The position numbers were made by a program, and so were the translations under genes. A stretch of 64,000 nt of DNA from Flaccisagitta enflata. Taxonomy: Eukaryota; Chaetognatha; Sagittoidea; Aphragmophora. Where the stretch lies: NCBI GenBank assembly GCA_965153355.1, contig OZ231127.1, forward strand, positions 3,348,001 to 3,412,000, in the 5' to 3' direction. Shown piece after piece: positions 26,741-40,589 of the stretch. The stretch's first letter is position 1, and the number at the start of each line of letters is the position of its first letter. The notes under the pieces are model-generated. The model saw nothing but the letters and a program-made list of their open reading frames with translations. It was not told the DNA's origin and did not search any database.

Positions 26741-26923
26741 CTTGAATTTGATCTCATTAGTTTGGTTCCCATCATACAGTTCTCTGACAGTTTGTCTTAG
26801 TGTCTTATCGTCGAATTGAAAGACTCCTCTGGCATCGTCTGAGTCATTGATAATCACTTCCACTTTAGCAGCTGGCCAAGATGCGCCGGTTACAGCACCT
26901 CCTTCCGCATTTTGCAACTCCAC
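26741..26923 (-). CDS. ADGRV1: Calx-beta exon, ADGRV1-like
   Basis: This exon of 61 codons is phase 0 at both ends, with acceptor gttttcctttag and donor TTCAAG|gtgagtaagg. It starts VELQNAEGGAV, closing one Calx-beta repeat, then gives VEVIINDSDDARGVFQF. The IND.DD..GVF motif is the inter-repeat signature typical of ADGRV1-type Calx-beta arrays. The exon then opens the next repeat (NEIKFK). It joins seamlessly to VNRMIGLFGEVRVGW in the next exon. A (TC)n tract begins about 10 nt past the donor. Fused Calx-beta exons also occur in other large extracellular proteins, but the ND.P.GVF spacing favours ADGRV1. Confidence 0.78.
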
Positions 26924-27720
26924 CTAAAGGAAAACAAATGCACGATGCAGTGCAGTACTATCTTGGAAAAAATAAAAGTCCAAGCTGGATTAAAGAATAG
27001 TTTGATTTAAAATCTAATATCATAATTAATAATGAACATTTTCATTAGCCCAATATTTGAAGTACCCTTTTTAAAATTTAGAAACCGCTTGCATCTGTGA
27101 AGGAATGTCTTGGTAAAGAGTATATTGCTATTTTGAAATATAATACTTCCACACAATTTTTTAGAATATCTGAGAATCAACTTTCTCACTCTTTTTGATG
27201 TAGAATCCAAACAAATAATTCTATGAGTCTCTGCTTGGCAGCAATCGATAGCCCTGATCAACAGCTTCAAAATGGTCACTGATTTTCATTTCAAACTTTG
27301 CATATCAAAGCGACACTGTAACGAAATATCATGCATTTATTTTTTATTCAAGTTTTGTATCCATTTCCTGAAGTTGACACTTTCTCTTATTTTGATGTAA
27401 AATCTAAACAAACTAACCTATGGCACCATTGGCACCATTTAGTAGCCCTGTTTATCAGCTTTATTTTAGTCACCTATTTTCATATCAAATCATGTATAAC
27501 AAAGCTATAATAAGGTAAAACGTCCTGTACTTTTTTTTCCAAGATGGTATTTTCACTCGCGTCTTCGCAACTCAATAAGAAGTCATGACTGTCTGTCCGT
27601 TGTTCCGTAGGTCGGTCAGTCGGTTGATCCGTCCGTCAAGCAATATGTACCCCTATGAGCAGAATGCAACAATTGTTTCTCAATTTTTTGACGGCGCTAA
27701 ACACTTAGACCTGGCAAGGT

Positions 27721-27890
27721 AGAACGCCGTTGCAATCTTCAGGGTCATCGTTATCGTATATTGTGACATCGATCCATTGGTCTGTGTGTCTATCTGTCTG
27801 TCTCTCTCCCTTCCTTGGAATGTCTTCTCATCGACAGGGTCATCGTTGTCGTAGATTGTGACATTGATTCATTTGTCTGTCTGTCTGTCT
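27721..27890 (-). pseudogene. Two partial copies of Calx-beta exon 3' end (parent 27900-28001)
   Basis: The motif agggtcatcgttgtcgtaga occurs at 27921 inside the exon and again at 27836 and, with one change, at 27741. Each copy carries the IYDNDDP-coding segment followed by (TCTG)n. Spacing is 95 and 85 bp. The copy at 27810-27875 also contains the ttggaatgtctt exon end but has lost the GT donor. Confidence 0.75.
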
Positions 27891-27899
27891 GTCTCTTAC

Positions 27900-28001
27900 C
27901 TGGAATGTCTTTTCATCTTCAGGGTCATCGTTGTCGTAGATTGTGACATTGATCCATTTGTAGTTTTCTTCTGGGCCAAACGTGAGAGTTCCCAGTTCTC
28001 C
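27900..28001 (-). CDS. ADGRV1: Calx-beta exon, ADGRV1-like (most upstream exon found)
   Basis: This minus-strand exon of 34 codons has phase 0 at both ends, acceptor gtctttcag and donor CCAG|gtaagaga. It reads GELGTLTFGPEENYKWINV followed by TIYDNDDPEDEKTFQ. That is the second half of a Calx-beta repeat: the F..GE strand, the V.I.DND calcium-binding turn and the PE..E.F strand. It continues directly into VELQNAEGGAV of the next exon. Calx-beta repeats of the adhesion receptor ADGRV1 lie in its giant extracellular region and bind calcium. The upstream exon holding the first half of this repeat was not found. The donor is followed at once by a (TCTG)n tract and by two partial copies of this exon's 3' end at about 27725-27890. 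Confidence 0.72.
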
Positions 28002-28065
28002 CTGAAAGACGTTTTGAAGAAATAAGAAAATGAAGGGTCTTTTGAATTTCGTTGTTGTGGTTCTT

Positions 28066-28435
28066 TTTCATTTTCATTTTCATTTTCATTTTCATTTTCA
28101 TTTTCATTTTCATTTTCATTTTCATTTTCATTTTCATTTTCTTTTTCTTTTTCTTTTTCTTTTTAGTCGCGGACTAGCGACTCTATAAGAGGCTTTGTCC
28201 GTCCGTCCGTCCGTCCGTTGGTCGGTCCGTAACCACGAGTCAAAAAGTGGGAAAACGCGCATTTCCGCCTCTGCCCACCCGTCCGCGACTGGTATTGGCC
28301 GTGTATCCGGCCTTGTTCTTTTTCTTTTTCTTTTTCTTTTTCTTTTTCTTTTCTTTTCTTTTCTTTTCTTTTCTTTTCTTTTCTTTTCTTTTCTTTTCTT
28401 TTCTTTTCTTTACTTTTCTTTTTCTTTCCTTTTTC
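28066..28435. repeat. (TTTTCA)n, (CTTTT)n
   Basis: (TTTTCA)n 28066-28139, then (CTTTT)n on both sides of the repeat at 28161-28317. (ATCTY)n follows at 28680-28770. Confidence 0.85.
28161..28317 (+). mobile_element. Helentron-like hairpin repeat, intermediate A/C arm, inside a microsatellite
   Basis: The hairpin is agtcgcggactagcgactct and the distal complement gtccgcgactgg. It has ctttttcttttt on both sides, so it either interrupted or seeded a (CTTTT)n tract. Confidence 0.78.
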
Positions 28436-29564
28436 TTTTTGCTCTGTCTTTTTGTCTTTCTATCCGTACACCGGTCTATCTCTTAGCAAGTCAAAGCGCT
28501 ATCTTCTTTCAGTCATGTGGATTCAACTCTCACAGGAGAAATAAATCACTAAATGGATGGATGAATGGATGGATGGATGGATGAATGGAGGACCGACAAA
28601 TAAACAGAAATTCATGACCTCCTTTCTTCCTCGCAGATTGAATAAATAATCAGGGCAGATGGAATCCTTATCAATGATGCGTCTCATCTTATCTCATCTT
28701 ATCTTATCTTATCTCATCTTATCTCATCTTATCTCATCTTATCTTATCTTATCAATGATGCGTCTCATCTTATCGCAGGATTAATGCTTGTCACAAAATC
28801 CGAGTCCGCTGTGTTATGGAAAACTAGTAGTGGTGCGAGTATTAACTAGTCAGTGGGGGTTCACAAGGCCCTTCACCTTCAGTTTGGGATAGTGAGGGAT
28901 ACTGTCCTGCATCCGAACATATAAACGAACACACGAATGAACGTACGTACAATATACAAACGTACAAGCTAGGTAACGAATGAACAAACGAAGGAACGGT
29001 CAAATCGGTGTTCAAACACACAAATGCAAAACATGCCTACACCTTCAAGCTTCAAACTCTCATATATCTTATGCGTGAAAAATGAAATAAAAACCAAGGA
29101 TAATCGAAAAGAGAATGGATCGTTAAGAAGGAAAATTATGCCTCCTTTTTTTGTCGCGTGCACTCTTTAAACCCCACTTTGTCGGCCCTTCAGTGGGTCG
29201 GTGGGTCTGTTCCTCTGTTCATACGCTTGTTGGTCGCTCATTCTACAGTTCTTGTAACTATTTCAAGAGTTTTTTTAGTCATTTTTTTTGTTCATTTGAG
29301 TCATTTGAGTCAAAACAATCATTAAGGTTATTTTCTTTTCAAAAATTTGGTCGACGGGACATTTAAAAAATACGTATTTTGCTCATTTATTCTAGTGTTT
29401 TCAGTCCAATCAATGAAAAATATTCAGTCAATTGAATCAATGAATTAAATAAATTTATTGTAAAAGTTACATGAAGGGTTATAGGCCTTGTTTTTTATCG
29501 ATTTTACATTTTCGGTCTTTTCCCGCGGCAAAGACCCAAAAAAGTAATTTGGTGACATTTTTGG

Positions 29565-29834
29565 GTGTTTTATGTTCAGTTTTTCCGTCGCGAACGACGA
29601 TTAAGTTCCGCGCCATTCCGCGTCATTCACGTAGCTGACCGCGATGAACGCCGCCGTCTCCGTGTTGCGTATAACACCATGTTTCGGAAAATCTTCAACT
29701 ACAGACCGGCGGAATCTGTGACTGATTTGCAACATGCATTACATCGACCCACTTGGGAAGAACTAGTGAACAAACGAAAGGAAAAATTTCGTGATCGCAT
29801 TTCTCAATGTGAGCTCCTCTGCAATCTCATCTGA
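29565..29834 (+). mobile_element. LINE reverse-transcriptase ORF, C-terminal fragment
   Basis: The open frame contains LRVAYNTMFRKIFNYRPAES then VTDLQHALHRPTWEELVNKR and ends CNLI. The L.VAYN..FR..F.Y....S.....L.R...E.L...R pattern is the conserved C-terminal region after the RT domain in CR1/jockey-like LINEs. Only the last ~85 residues remain, followed by a short pyrimidine-rich 3' region and AATAAA at 29930. It is a typical 5'-truncated copy. Confidence 0.65.
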
Positions 29835-30578
29835 TTGCTGCTTATTGCCTCCCCTCCCCCTTCCCCTTTGTCTCTATGTCTCTATGATTTGATTTTCTTT
29901 TTTTTGATGCTACATGTTCCTTCATGTGAATAAACTACATATAAGATCTCACATATGGTCCCTTTGTTTTATGGGCGTCCTCGCTCAGCTGAAAGATTTC
30001 ATGTCCGTCCACACATCCGCTCGTCCATCAGCCTGTCCATCTGTACGCCCGTCTGTTAGTCCGTCCGTCAATCCATCCGTCCATCCATCCATTTGTATGT
30101 CCATCAGTTTTCCGTCACCAACGATCATCAAATTCCGCGCCATAAGATCTCACATGTGGTTCCTTTATTTTTTTTTTGGGCCGTCCTCGCAGTTTAGTCA
30201 TGTTCATCCGTCCATTATTCTGTCCGTCTATACATCCTTCCATCCATTCGTCCATCCATCCGAAACGCTCATATTGGCCATAACGTTGCCTCTATCAAAG
30301 GATGGGAGGGTTGTTGTTGAGGCTAATTGAGGAAAGTGGTCATGAAGCAATAAGTCAAGGAAGGAGGTAGGCGCAGAGGTGCTCCCCGTTTGTGAAGATA
30401 ATTTTCTTTGTTCAAACGCAATGAGCGATAAGATTTGTTTTCATTTTGTCACCTCCATGATGAGGTTATTCCTTAGCGTGAAATTACAAACACAATTTTA
30501 ACTTAACTTATGTATGTATTTTACGTTTATTACACCAGCAGCCTCCCGCTTGCCTAAAAAGGCAGTTTTGAACTGTGT

Positions 30579-30613
<35 letters not shown>

Positions 30614-30660
30614 ATAAATGCGTTTATTTTGTTATAACGTAACAATTGAACGATCCTCTA

Positions 30661-31217
30661 CAGTCAGTGGACAAAACAAAATAGGTAGAGAGTTCACTCT
30701 GTTAGCTTTGATCCAACCTAGTGTTATCAAACAGTGATGTAAACAACAACTGGTTGTAAAAATTACAGCCGGTTGTCATGCTACAAAGTCGGAAAAAATC
30801 TGTCTTTCATCAAATAGAATGAGACCTGCAAATTCATAATTCTAGTGAAACTCTGACAAGTTTGATATGTCACAACATATACTTTTATATGAAAATGAAA
30901 AAATTTTATCAATGTTTAATAAAGTTAGAATCTGTTGTTAAAAGATTATTTGTTATAAAAAGTGTTAAGTGTGACATGTCAAACTTCTCAGAATTTTATC
31001 AGGATTACGAATATGCTAATAACGTTCTGTTTTATTTAATAATGTTCTATTCTATTTAATAACGTTCTGTTTTATCTATTTTGCCGACTTTGTAAGATGA
31101 CAGCAAGCTGTAATTTTCACAACCAGTTGTTGTTTACAGCGTGCTGTTTGATAACAGTAGGTTGGATCAAAGTCAACAGAGTGAGCTCTCTTCCTATTTT
31201 GTTTTGTCCACTGACTG
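30661..31217. mobile_element. Palindromic element with TACAGTCAGTGGACAA ends
   Basis: The ends are CAGTCAGTGGACAAAACAAAA and TTTTGTTTTGTCCACTGACTG. The inner arms share ttggatcaaag, aacaacaactggttgt and ttatcaaacag in inverted order. A TA precedes the left end; the right end reads TCTA, so the duplication is imperfect there. Confidence 0.65.
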
Positions 31218-31411
31218 TCTAGTGAAACGTGGGCTGTATGTATCTTTTTTCTTTTGCTCTTCCCAATGGTAAGTTTTCTCAAGCCGAAGATGAAGTACTT
31301 CCCATTTCTTCCCCTCTCCTCCTCCTCTCTCTTCATCTCTTCCTCCTCCTCGTCCTCTTTCACTACTTCACAGGATAGAACACTTCCATGAATTCTTAAT
31401 TTGTAGCGGGA

Positions 31412-32850
<1,439 letters not shown>

Positions 32851-32954
32851 AGAGCTCTGGATCCCTGATTGGCAATTGTCCTGATCACGTAGTCGGAAAT
32901 TAGAGTCGTTATCTTTATCGTCATATTCCAAGATTACGTCAACTTCAGCTTTTG

Positions 32955-33640
32955 ATTGACTTTCTCACGCCCCTTTAATGATGAGTCATCACATTTCTAG
33001 TTAAGGTTTGTCAAGCCATCGGTCGGTCCATCTGTTAGTTGGTCAGTTGATTGACTTTCTCACGCCCCTTTAATGATGAGTCATCACATTTCTAAATAAG
33101 GTCTGTCAATCCATCTGTCGGTCCATCCATTTGTTGGTCAGTTGATTGACTGTCTCACGCCCCTTTAAAGTTTAATGATGAGTCATCACATTTCTAGTTA
33201 AGGTTTGTCAATCCATCGGTCGGTCAATCCGTTGGTTGGTCAGTTGATTGACTTTCTCACGCCCCTTTAATGAGGAGTCACCACATTTCTAGATAAGGTT
33301 TGTCAATCCATCAGTCGGTCAATCCGTTAGTTGGTCAGTTGATAGACTCTATCACGCCCCTTTAATGACGAGTCATCACATTTCTAGTTAAGGTCTGTCA
33401 ATCCATTGGTCGGTCCATCCGTTAGTTGGTCAGTTGATAGAAACTATCACGCCCCTTTAATGATGAATCATCATATTTCTAGTTAAGGTCTGTCAATCCA
33501 TCGGTCGGTCAATCCGTTAGTTGGTCAGAGTTGATAAACTCTATCACGTTCCTTAATGAGATCAATCCATTCATTCATGGGTCCATCTGTTTGTTGATTA
33601 GTTGATCGACTCTTTAACGCCCCTTCAATGATGTGTCATC
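32955..33640. repeat. Tandem array, ~97-bp unit, about 7 copies
   Basis: Units contain cacgcccctttaatgatgag, tcatcacatttctagttaag and tcaatccatcggtcggtc, with cacgcccc at about 32966, 33061, 33158, 33259, 33353 and 33450. It does not encode a protein. Confidence 0.78.
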
Positions 33641-34384
33641 GTATCACTATTAGAGATCTTTCGGACCATGTGTCTATGAGTCATTAAGTCAATCTATTGC
33701 GTTCAAAAAAATGGATTTTAAAGCAATTTTGATCAAGGCAAAAAACAAGATATAATTCAACCGTGCTTAAGAAACATGATGACACTTCCGAGTGTCTGTC
33801 TGTCCATTCATCACTTAAGATATCGCTTCTAACACAATGATCTCTCCGCATTAAGGATGCATCGTTTCCCGTTTGTTTGGTTTGGGATTGTTCCATTCTT
33901 CATTGAAGATCAAATCCATGATCCCTTTTTTTCTCCGTTTCTTCTGACATATTGCCATTAAACTAGGAATTTACAGTGTCACACGTTGCTCTCATTATCG
34001 TTAGGTCAACACTAAACACACACATGATGGATAATTGAATTGGATATACGCTGTACCAACATGACCCATGAGCTGTGCGTGAGGAGAGGTCCATTTATAA
34101 TAATGAAAGTCGAGCGGGTTTTATTCACTGAATGAGTGTAGCACAGTTAGAGCGCACCCGTCAATGTGGCATAAAACTTGCTGTCCCATGAAAGATTTTG
34201 CAGTTTTTTTTCTAAATTGGCAGAAAGACAGCTTCACTAAATTCAAGACATGATTTTACTCAGTCCCTTGACATGCGCTCTACCGAAGAAAATTGGAGAT
34301 ACAGCGAGACTACCACTGTGCCGTGGCGCGTGGAGGAGCGTGGAGGAGCGCGGAGGAGCGTGGAGGAGCGCGGAGGAGCACTGC

Positions 34385-35440
34385 AGATCATTGAAATGAA
34401 CGCTACTGTGCATTGGAGGTGCCCCGCGGGTTGGACATACTGTGAGACCATAGTGCAACTGTGCTATGGAGGTGCCCCGCGCATTGGACATGCATTGAGA
34501 CCATATTGCTACAGTGCATTGGAGGTGCCCCGCGGGTTGGACATACTGTGAGACCATAGTGCTACTGTGCTATGGAGGTGCCTCCCGGGCTGGACATGCA
34601 GTGAGACCATAGTGCTACTGTGCCATGGAGGTGCCCCGCTAGTTGGAGATACAGTGAGACCATAGTGCTACTGTGCCATGGAGGTGCCCCGCGGGTTGGA
34701 CATACAGTGAGACCATAGTGCTACTAAGCCATGGAGGTGCCCCGTGGGTTGGACATTAGTGAGACCATAGCGTTACTGTGCCATGGAGGTGCCCTGCTAA
34801 CCCTCGGGTGATTTGATGAATTTTGGTAACACAGGTAACAATAATTTGCCCTTAGCTATTTTGGTAAGCATTTGTGTTTTGGGTTAGACTCAGAATGGAT
34901 TTTTGCTTAGTTTTGCTAAATGGAAAACTAGGAGTGATGCGCGTAGTAACTGGACAGTGAGGGCTCACAAGGCTCTTTTCCATATTTTCAGTTTGGGTAT
35001 AGCGAGGGATATTGTTCCACCTATCATACAGTGAGACCATAGTGCTACTGTGCTATGGAGGTGCCCCGCTAGTTGGACATACAGTGAGACCATAGTGCTA
35101 CTGTGCCATGGAGGTGCCCCGCGGGTTGGACATGCAGTGAGACCATAGTGCTAATAAGACATGGAGGTGCCCCGTGGGTTGGACATACAGTGAGACCATA
35201 GTGCTACTGAGCCATGAAGGTGCCCCGTGGGTTGGACATACAGTGAGACCATAGTGCTACTGTGCCATGGAGGTGCCCGCAGGTTGGACATACAGTGAGA
35301 CCATAGTGCTACTGTGCCATGGAGGTGCCTCGCTAGTTAGACATGCAGTGAGACCATAGTGCTACTGTGCTTTGGAGTTGCCCCGCGGGTTAGACATACA
35401 GCGAAACCATAATGCTACTGTGCCGTGGAGGTGTCCCGCA
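34385..35440. repeat. Tandem array, ~53-bp unit, about 18 copies, interrupted
   Basis: The unit is gtgctactgtgccatggagg then tgccccgcgggttggacata, cagtgagaccata; gacc starts at 34552, 34605 and 34658 (period 53). It is split at 34799-35027 by sequence resembling 28815-28910 and 7045-7135. Confidence 0.78.
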
Positions 35441-35556
35441 GGTCGTTGACATTTGGCTCAAAGTCATTCTTGGTAACGACTTACGTTTATTCCAGAACGT
35501 GGAACTATTCCAAGGGAGATTAATGATAAGCCAGCAAAGACGACAAGACCACAGAT

Positions 35557-35755
<199 letters not shown>

Positions 35756-35826
35756 TACACCGCAAGTGGGCATGATCAAGTACAGTCAGAGGACAAATCT
35801 TACATAATTACTTTCTACGTTATCTG

Positions 35827-36825
35827 CAGGCCTGAAATTAGTATTTCTTCTGAGCGTGCACGCCGGGCATGCCCCCCAAAATTTTAGCGAGCCCGACAGG
35901 AAAAGAGCGTGCCTGGTAAAAAAGGTAGTTTTACCAAACTTCTAACCACACATGTTTTTTCTGAAGCCTTCAAATGAGATAGAGATAGCTACTAGTGAAA
36001 TAACTACAACGTTCTCAATTTTGGAGCGTTTTGATGCATTGATTAGAAAAAAAGTTAGGCTAAGCTTAATTTGACTTTATCTTTATGTGTGTATAAGAAG
36101 TCATGCCTGTCCCTCAATTGGTCGGTCGGTTGGTCTGTCAGTCTATTGCGTAAATGTCCAAACCGCACAAAACTGCCGATCCTGGCTTCAATCTTTCTTC
36201 TTATCTCCTTCCCACTTTCGTTCACTATCACTCACCTTCACTCACCTTCATTCACTTTCATTACAATGTTCATTCATCAAAAACGTTCATTCATACATTC
36301 CTAATCAGCCGGGTACACATATCCACCTTTCTTTCTCAGTTGAAAACAAAAAGGATGAAATTCCAGTGTTTTAAACGCACAAAGTAAAAGATGAAAAAAA
36401 GGCCAAGTTTACACAAATACTTGTGCCTCGCGATCAAAGAAAGAAAGAAAGGAAGAATGAATGAATGAATGAATGAATGAATGAATGAATGAATGAATGC
36501 ATGAATGAATGAATGAATGAATGAGTGAATGAATGAGTGAATGAATGAATGAGTGAATGAAAGAATAAATGGATGGATGAATGAATAAATGAAGTAAATG
36601 AGTGATTGGTTGAAGGATTAAATGCGAGAAGGTGAAAAGAAGGCCGAGAGTGGCCATTTTGCAAATTTTTTTCTGTTTTTTTTTTTTTTTTTTGAAAGCA
36701 TGAGAGATGAAAAAATAAAAGAGACACAAGAGCGTGCACGCCGGGCACGCAGCTAGTAAAAGCTGCGTGCCCGGCAGCAGAACTGCGTGCACCGGGCACG
36801 CGGGCACGCTCTATTTTCAGGCCTG
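35827..36825. mobile_element. hAT-type element, 999 bp, with perfect 8-bp target duplication
   Basis: The ends are CAGGCCTGAAAT and ATTTTCAGGCCTG with GTTATCTG flanking both sides (35819-35826 and 36826-36833). Subterminal inverted blocks GAGCGTGCACGCCGGGCA and GGGCACGC...GCACGCTC lie near both ends. The interior holds a degenerate Helentron-like fragment (36085-36160) and a (GAAT)n tract (36452-36560). There is no transposase. Confidence 0.75.
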
Positions 36826-37169
36826 GTTATCTGTTTTTTTTATTTCTTTTTGCAGACGCTCAACAGTATGAAAGGCTTTGTCCGTGGGTCCTTCCTTTCC
36901 TTAGTACATCTGTCCATAATGACAAGTCACAGTGCAGTGGTTGATTTTCAGCGCCAACTTCCACTTCCACTGTTTCCGCTTCTGAAGAAAAACTTTGAAA
37001 CGTTGAGGCAGTGTCAATGAAATCTTTTGAAATGCAAAACAGTTCAATTATCCATTTTGTCAACTAACCGTACGCCTGTGGATTATCTGCCTGGAGAGAA
37101 ATACAATTACTGTAATGGTAAGTGTCAACCTCATGCTATAAATGAAATGACAAAAGAACCCGATGTAGA

Positions 37170-37346
37170 AACAAGGCCGGATACACGGCTACCCCAGTCG
37201 CGTCACTTGATTTTTTGGGCAGAAGCTCTGAGGTCAAAGACCGCCAAACCCCCCCAAAAAGCAAAGTGTTACAGACGGACGGAACGACAGACGGACCGAC
37301 AGACCGACAAAGCGGGGTGTAGAGTCACGTAGCACGCGACTAAAAA
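37170..37346 (-). mobile_element. Helentron-like hairpin repeat, subfamily A (reverse)
   Basis: Ends are acaaggccggatacacggct and gtcacgtagcacgcgactaa, with a shortened middle. Confidence 0.75.
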
Positions 37347-37466
37347 AAAAAACCGAGGGGCTTATTGCGCACTGAATCTGAAAGCCGCAAGTAGGAAAAG
37401 TTATCACATTTGTTACGCCTGATAAATCTTTGATCGATATATAAGAAGTTTAAAACCAACTACAAA

Positions 37467-38125
<659 letters not shown>

Positions 38126-38855
38126 GGAGAATGATGGTTGAGGGTGTAAGGGGCAAATGATGGGGAAAAAGGAAAAAAAACTGTCTTTGGTAAAGACTAA
38201 ATGGAGTTTCCGGAAATAGAAATGGAAAAGAAAAAATGTGAAGAGGGGAGAGAAAAAATGGAAGGTAAAGGAGGAAGAAGATACAAGAAGAAAATAATGA
38301 GGAGGAAGCAGAGAAAAAAACAAACCAGGAGAGGAATCAGAGCCAAAGGAAGAGGCAGAAAATGAAGAAAAAAACAAAACAAACAAACAAACAAAACAAA
38401 CAAAACAAACAAAACACCTAGCCAACAATTTTGCGCGGCCTCTTAGAGGTAACAGATAAAGAGCATGATTTTATTATACTCAATCCAATCCAATTTGTTG
38501 AATTTACCAGAAAGCATCCTGATCCTTTTAGGTTAAGATTTCATTTCAAGTCACTGGGTCAACCAGAAGTACATGCTTTTCATAGAATATCTTAAGATGA
38601 TGCAAAATACAATATTATTGGAGATGTGTTTCCGAAGTGCAGAGGGGAAAAAATAAAAGTAAGAAGCATAAGAGAATAAAGAGAAGAAGAAGGAGAAGTG
38701 ATGATGAAAGTAGAAGAAGAAAAAGTGGAGGAACAATGAGGAGAAGAAGAGAGTCGAAGAAGAAGAAGAAAAAGAAAAAGAAAAAGAGGAAAACAAAAAG
38801 AAAGAGAAGATAAAGAAAAAGAAGAAGAAGAAGAAGAAAAAGAAGGAGAAGAAGA

Positions 38856-39054
38856 AACAAGGCCGGATACACGGCTACCGAAGTCGTGTGCGGGTGGGCA
38901 GGGGCCATATTTGAGGTCACCAGACCATTTGGGCAGGAGCAGTGAGGTCAAAGAAATAAAATCATAAAAAAAAGTAAAGTGTGACCGACTGACCCACCAA
39001 CCGACCGACCGACGGACAAAGCGGGTTGTAGAGTCGCGTGCAAGCGACTTAAAA
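38856..39054 (-). mobile_element. Helentron-like hairpin repeat, subfamily A (reverse)
   Basis: Ends are aacaaggccggatacacggc and gtcgcgtgcaagcgacttaa. Its start abuts a (GAA)n tract. Confidence 0.78.
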
Positions 39055-39175
39055 TGGAGGAATGGAGGAAAATGAAGAAAGCGATGCGCAATTGACTTTA
39101 TGAGGCACCATAAAACTTCCACAAGACCGGAAAAATGTCTTTCTGCTTTTTAGCCTGAGGTTTGTACGGTAAAAC

Positions 39176-39176
<1 letters not shown>

Positions 39177-39260
<84 letters not shown>
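39177..39260. repeat. (GA)n tract
   Basis: Pure dinucleotide repeat. Confidence 0.92.
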
Positions 39261-39262
<2 letters not shown>

Positions 39263-39361
39263 CCAGAGCAAAAGAGTCTTCATTGTACCAATGGTTGCTC
39301 AAAGAAATTGCAAAGTTACCTGTGAATGATCAAAAAAAAATATACGTCCACGGGGAAGGAA

Positions 39362-39660
39362 GGGGGCGTTTCTAGTCAAAGACGATCGCGTTTTGAACGG
39401 GCCCCTTGGTCGCTCGCTACGTTCGTTCGCTTGCACCGCTCACTCGCACCGCTCACTCGCACCGCTCACTCGCACCGCTCACTCGCTTTGCAGCGCTCCG
39501 CTTTGCTACGCTCGCTTAGCTCGCTCGCTCTGTTCACGGGCTCGCTCACTCACTTCGCTCACTCCCTCGTGGGACGGTTAAAATTCTTAAATATGTGTTC
39601 ATGCTGTTATTGCGTTTCACGGGAACAAACGCGTTTTTGGTGCTCACTAGAAACACGCCC
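39362..39660. mobile_element. TWA-flanked (PIF/Harbinger-like) element, copy 1
   Basis: The ends are GGGGGCGTTTCTAGTC and CACTAGAAACACGCCC. The interior is a tandem of cgctcactcgcacc words. The flanks are GAA and TGA, so the target duplication is probably mutated; the two other copies show it clearly. Confidence 0.65.
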
Positions 39661-39889
39661 TGATTCGCACCTTGACTGAGATGTGGTTTGGTGGTTGGTG
39701 TTCCAGTTCATTTGCTGTTTTTCCCCTAAAGGCCTAAGCCAATGACATCGCATTCCTTAACAATAACAGTGGTTCCCATCATTCTCTTGAGAGTTTCAAG
39801 TTTGTTAAAGAATTGTTTTTTTTTTAGCTCATCGTATTTGTAAAACTCATCAGATATGGCATATAGGATCACAATTACCAAACCATTCT

Positions 39890-40195
39890 TTAGGGCACTG
39901 TGCTTTAATGTGGAATGGGGCTTTTAACAATTTGTTTGGGGGCACTGTCATTTGATGTCGAATAGGGCTTTAAACACTTTGCTTGGGGGCAATTTCCTTT
40001 AGCGCGGAATGGGGTTTTAAACTATTCGTTTCTAGGCTCGGTCATTTAATGCGGAATGAGACTACTTGGGAGCATTTTCCTTTAGTGCGGAATGGGGCTT
40101 TAAACTATTTATTTAGGGGCATTTTCCTTTAGTGTGGCAAGGGGTTTTAAACTACTTGTTTGGGGGCATTTGCTTTTGAAGAGGAATGGGGCTTC
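39890..40195. repeat. Tandem array, ~57-60 bp unit, about 5 copies
   Basis: The unit words are gcggaatggggctttaaact and tttgggggcattttccttta. Confidence 0.7.
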
Positions 40196-40398
40196 AATGT
40201 TTAAGGATACTTGCTCTGATTTGGGAAAGGGATCAAAGAGAGATTTCTGATGCGACGTCTCATAGGCAGAGGATTTTATCTCTCTGTGATATTCAATAAC
40301 AAATTTCTCTGTCTGTCTGTCTATTTGTCTGTCTCTTTGTCTGTCTATCTGTCTCTCGCTATCTGTCTCTCTGTATGTCTGTGTCTGTCTGTCTCTCA

Positions 40399-40403
<5 letters not shown>

Positions 40404-40485
<82 letters not shown>
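40404..40485. repeat. (CT)n tract
   Basis: Pure dinucleotide repeat, preceded by (TCTG)-rich DNA from 40305. Confidence 0.92.
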
Positions 40486-40488
<3 letters not shown>

Positions 40489-40589
40489 TTTAGTCTTCAT
40501 CTTCCCTCCCTGGACCGATGACATTCTTGATTTTGAAGACCCACCACTGCAAGATGAATAAGTGAAACGGGACGCATAAAAGTAAGTTT

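Noticed and set aside
40487-40561. Plus-strand frame DLVFIFPPWTDDILDFEDPP ending QDE
   Set aside because: Protein-like composition and an acceptor-like (CT)n tract, but short and unlinked to any exon; the opposite strand also has a good acceptor.
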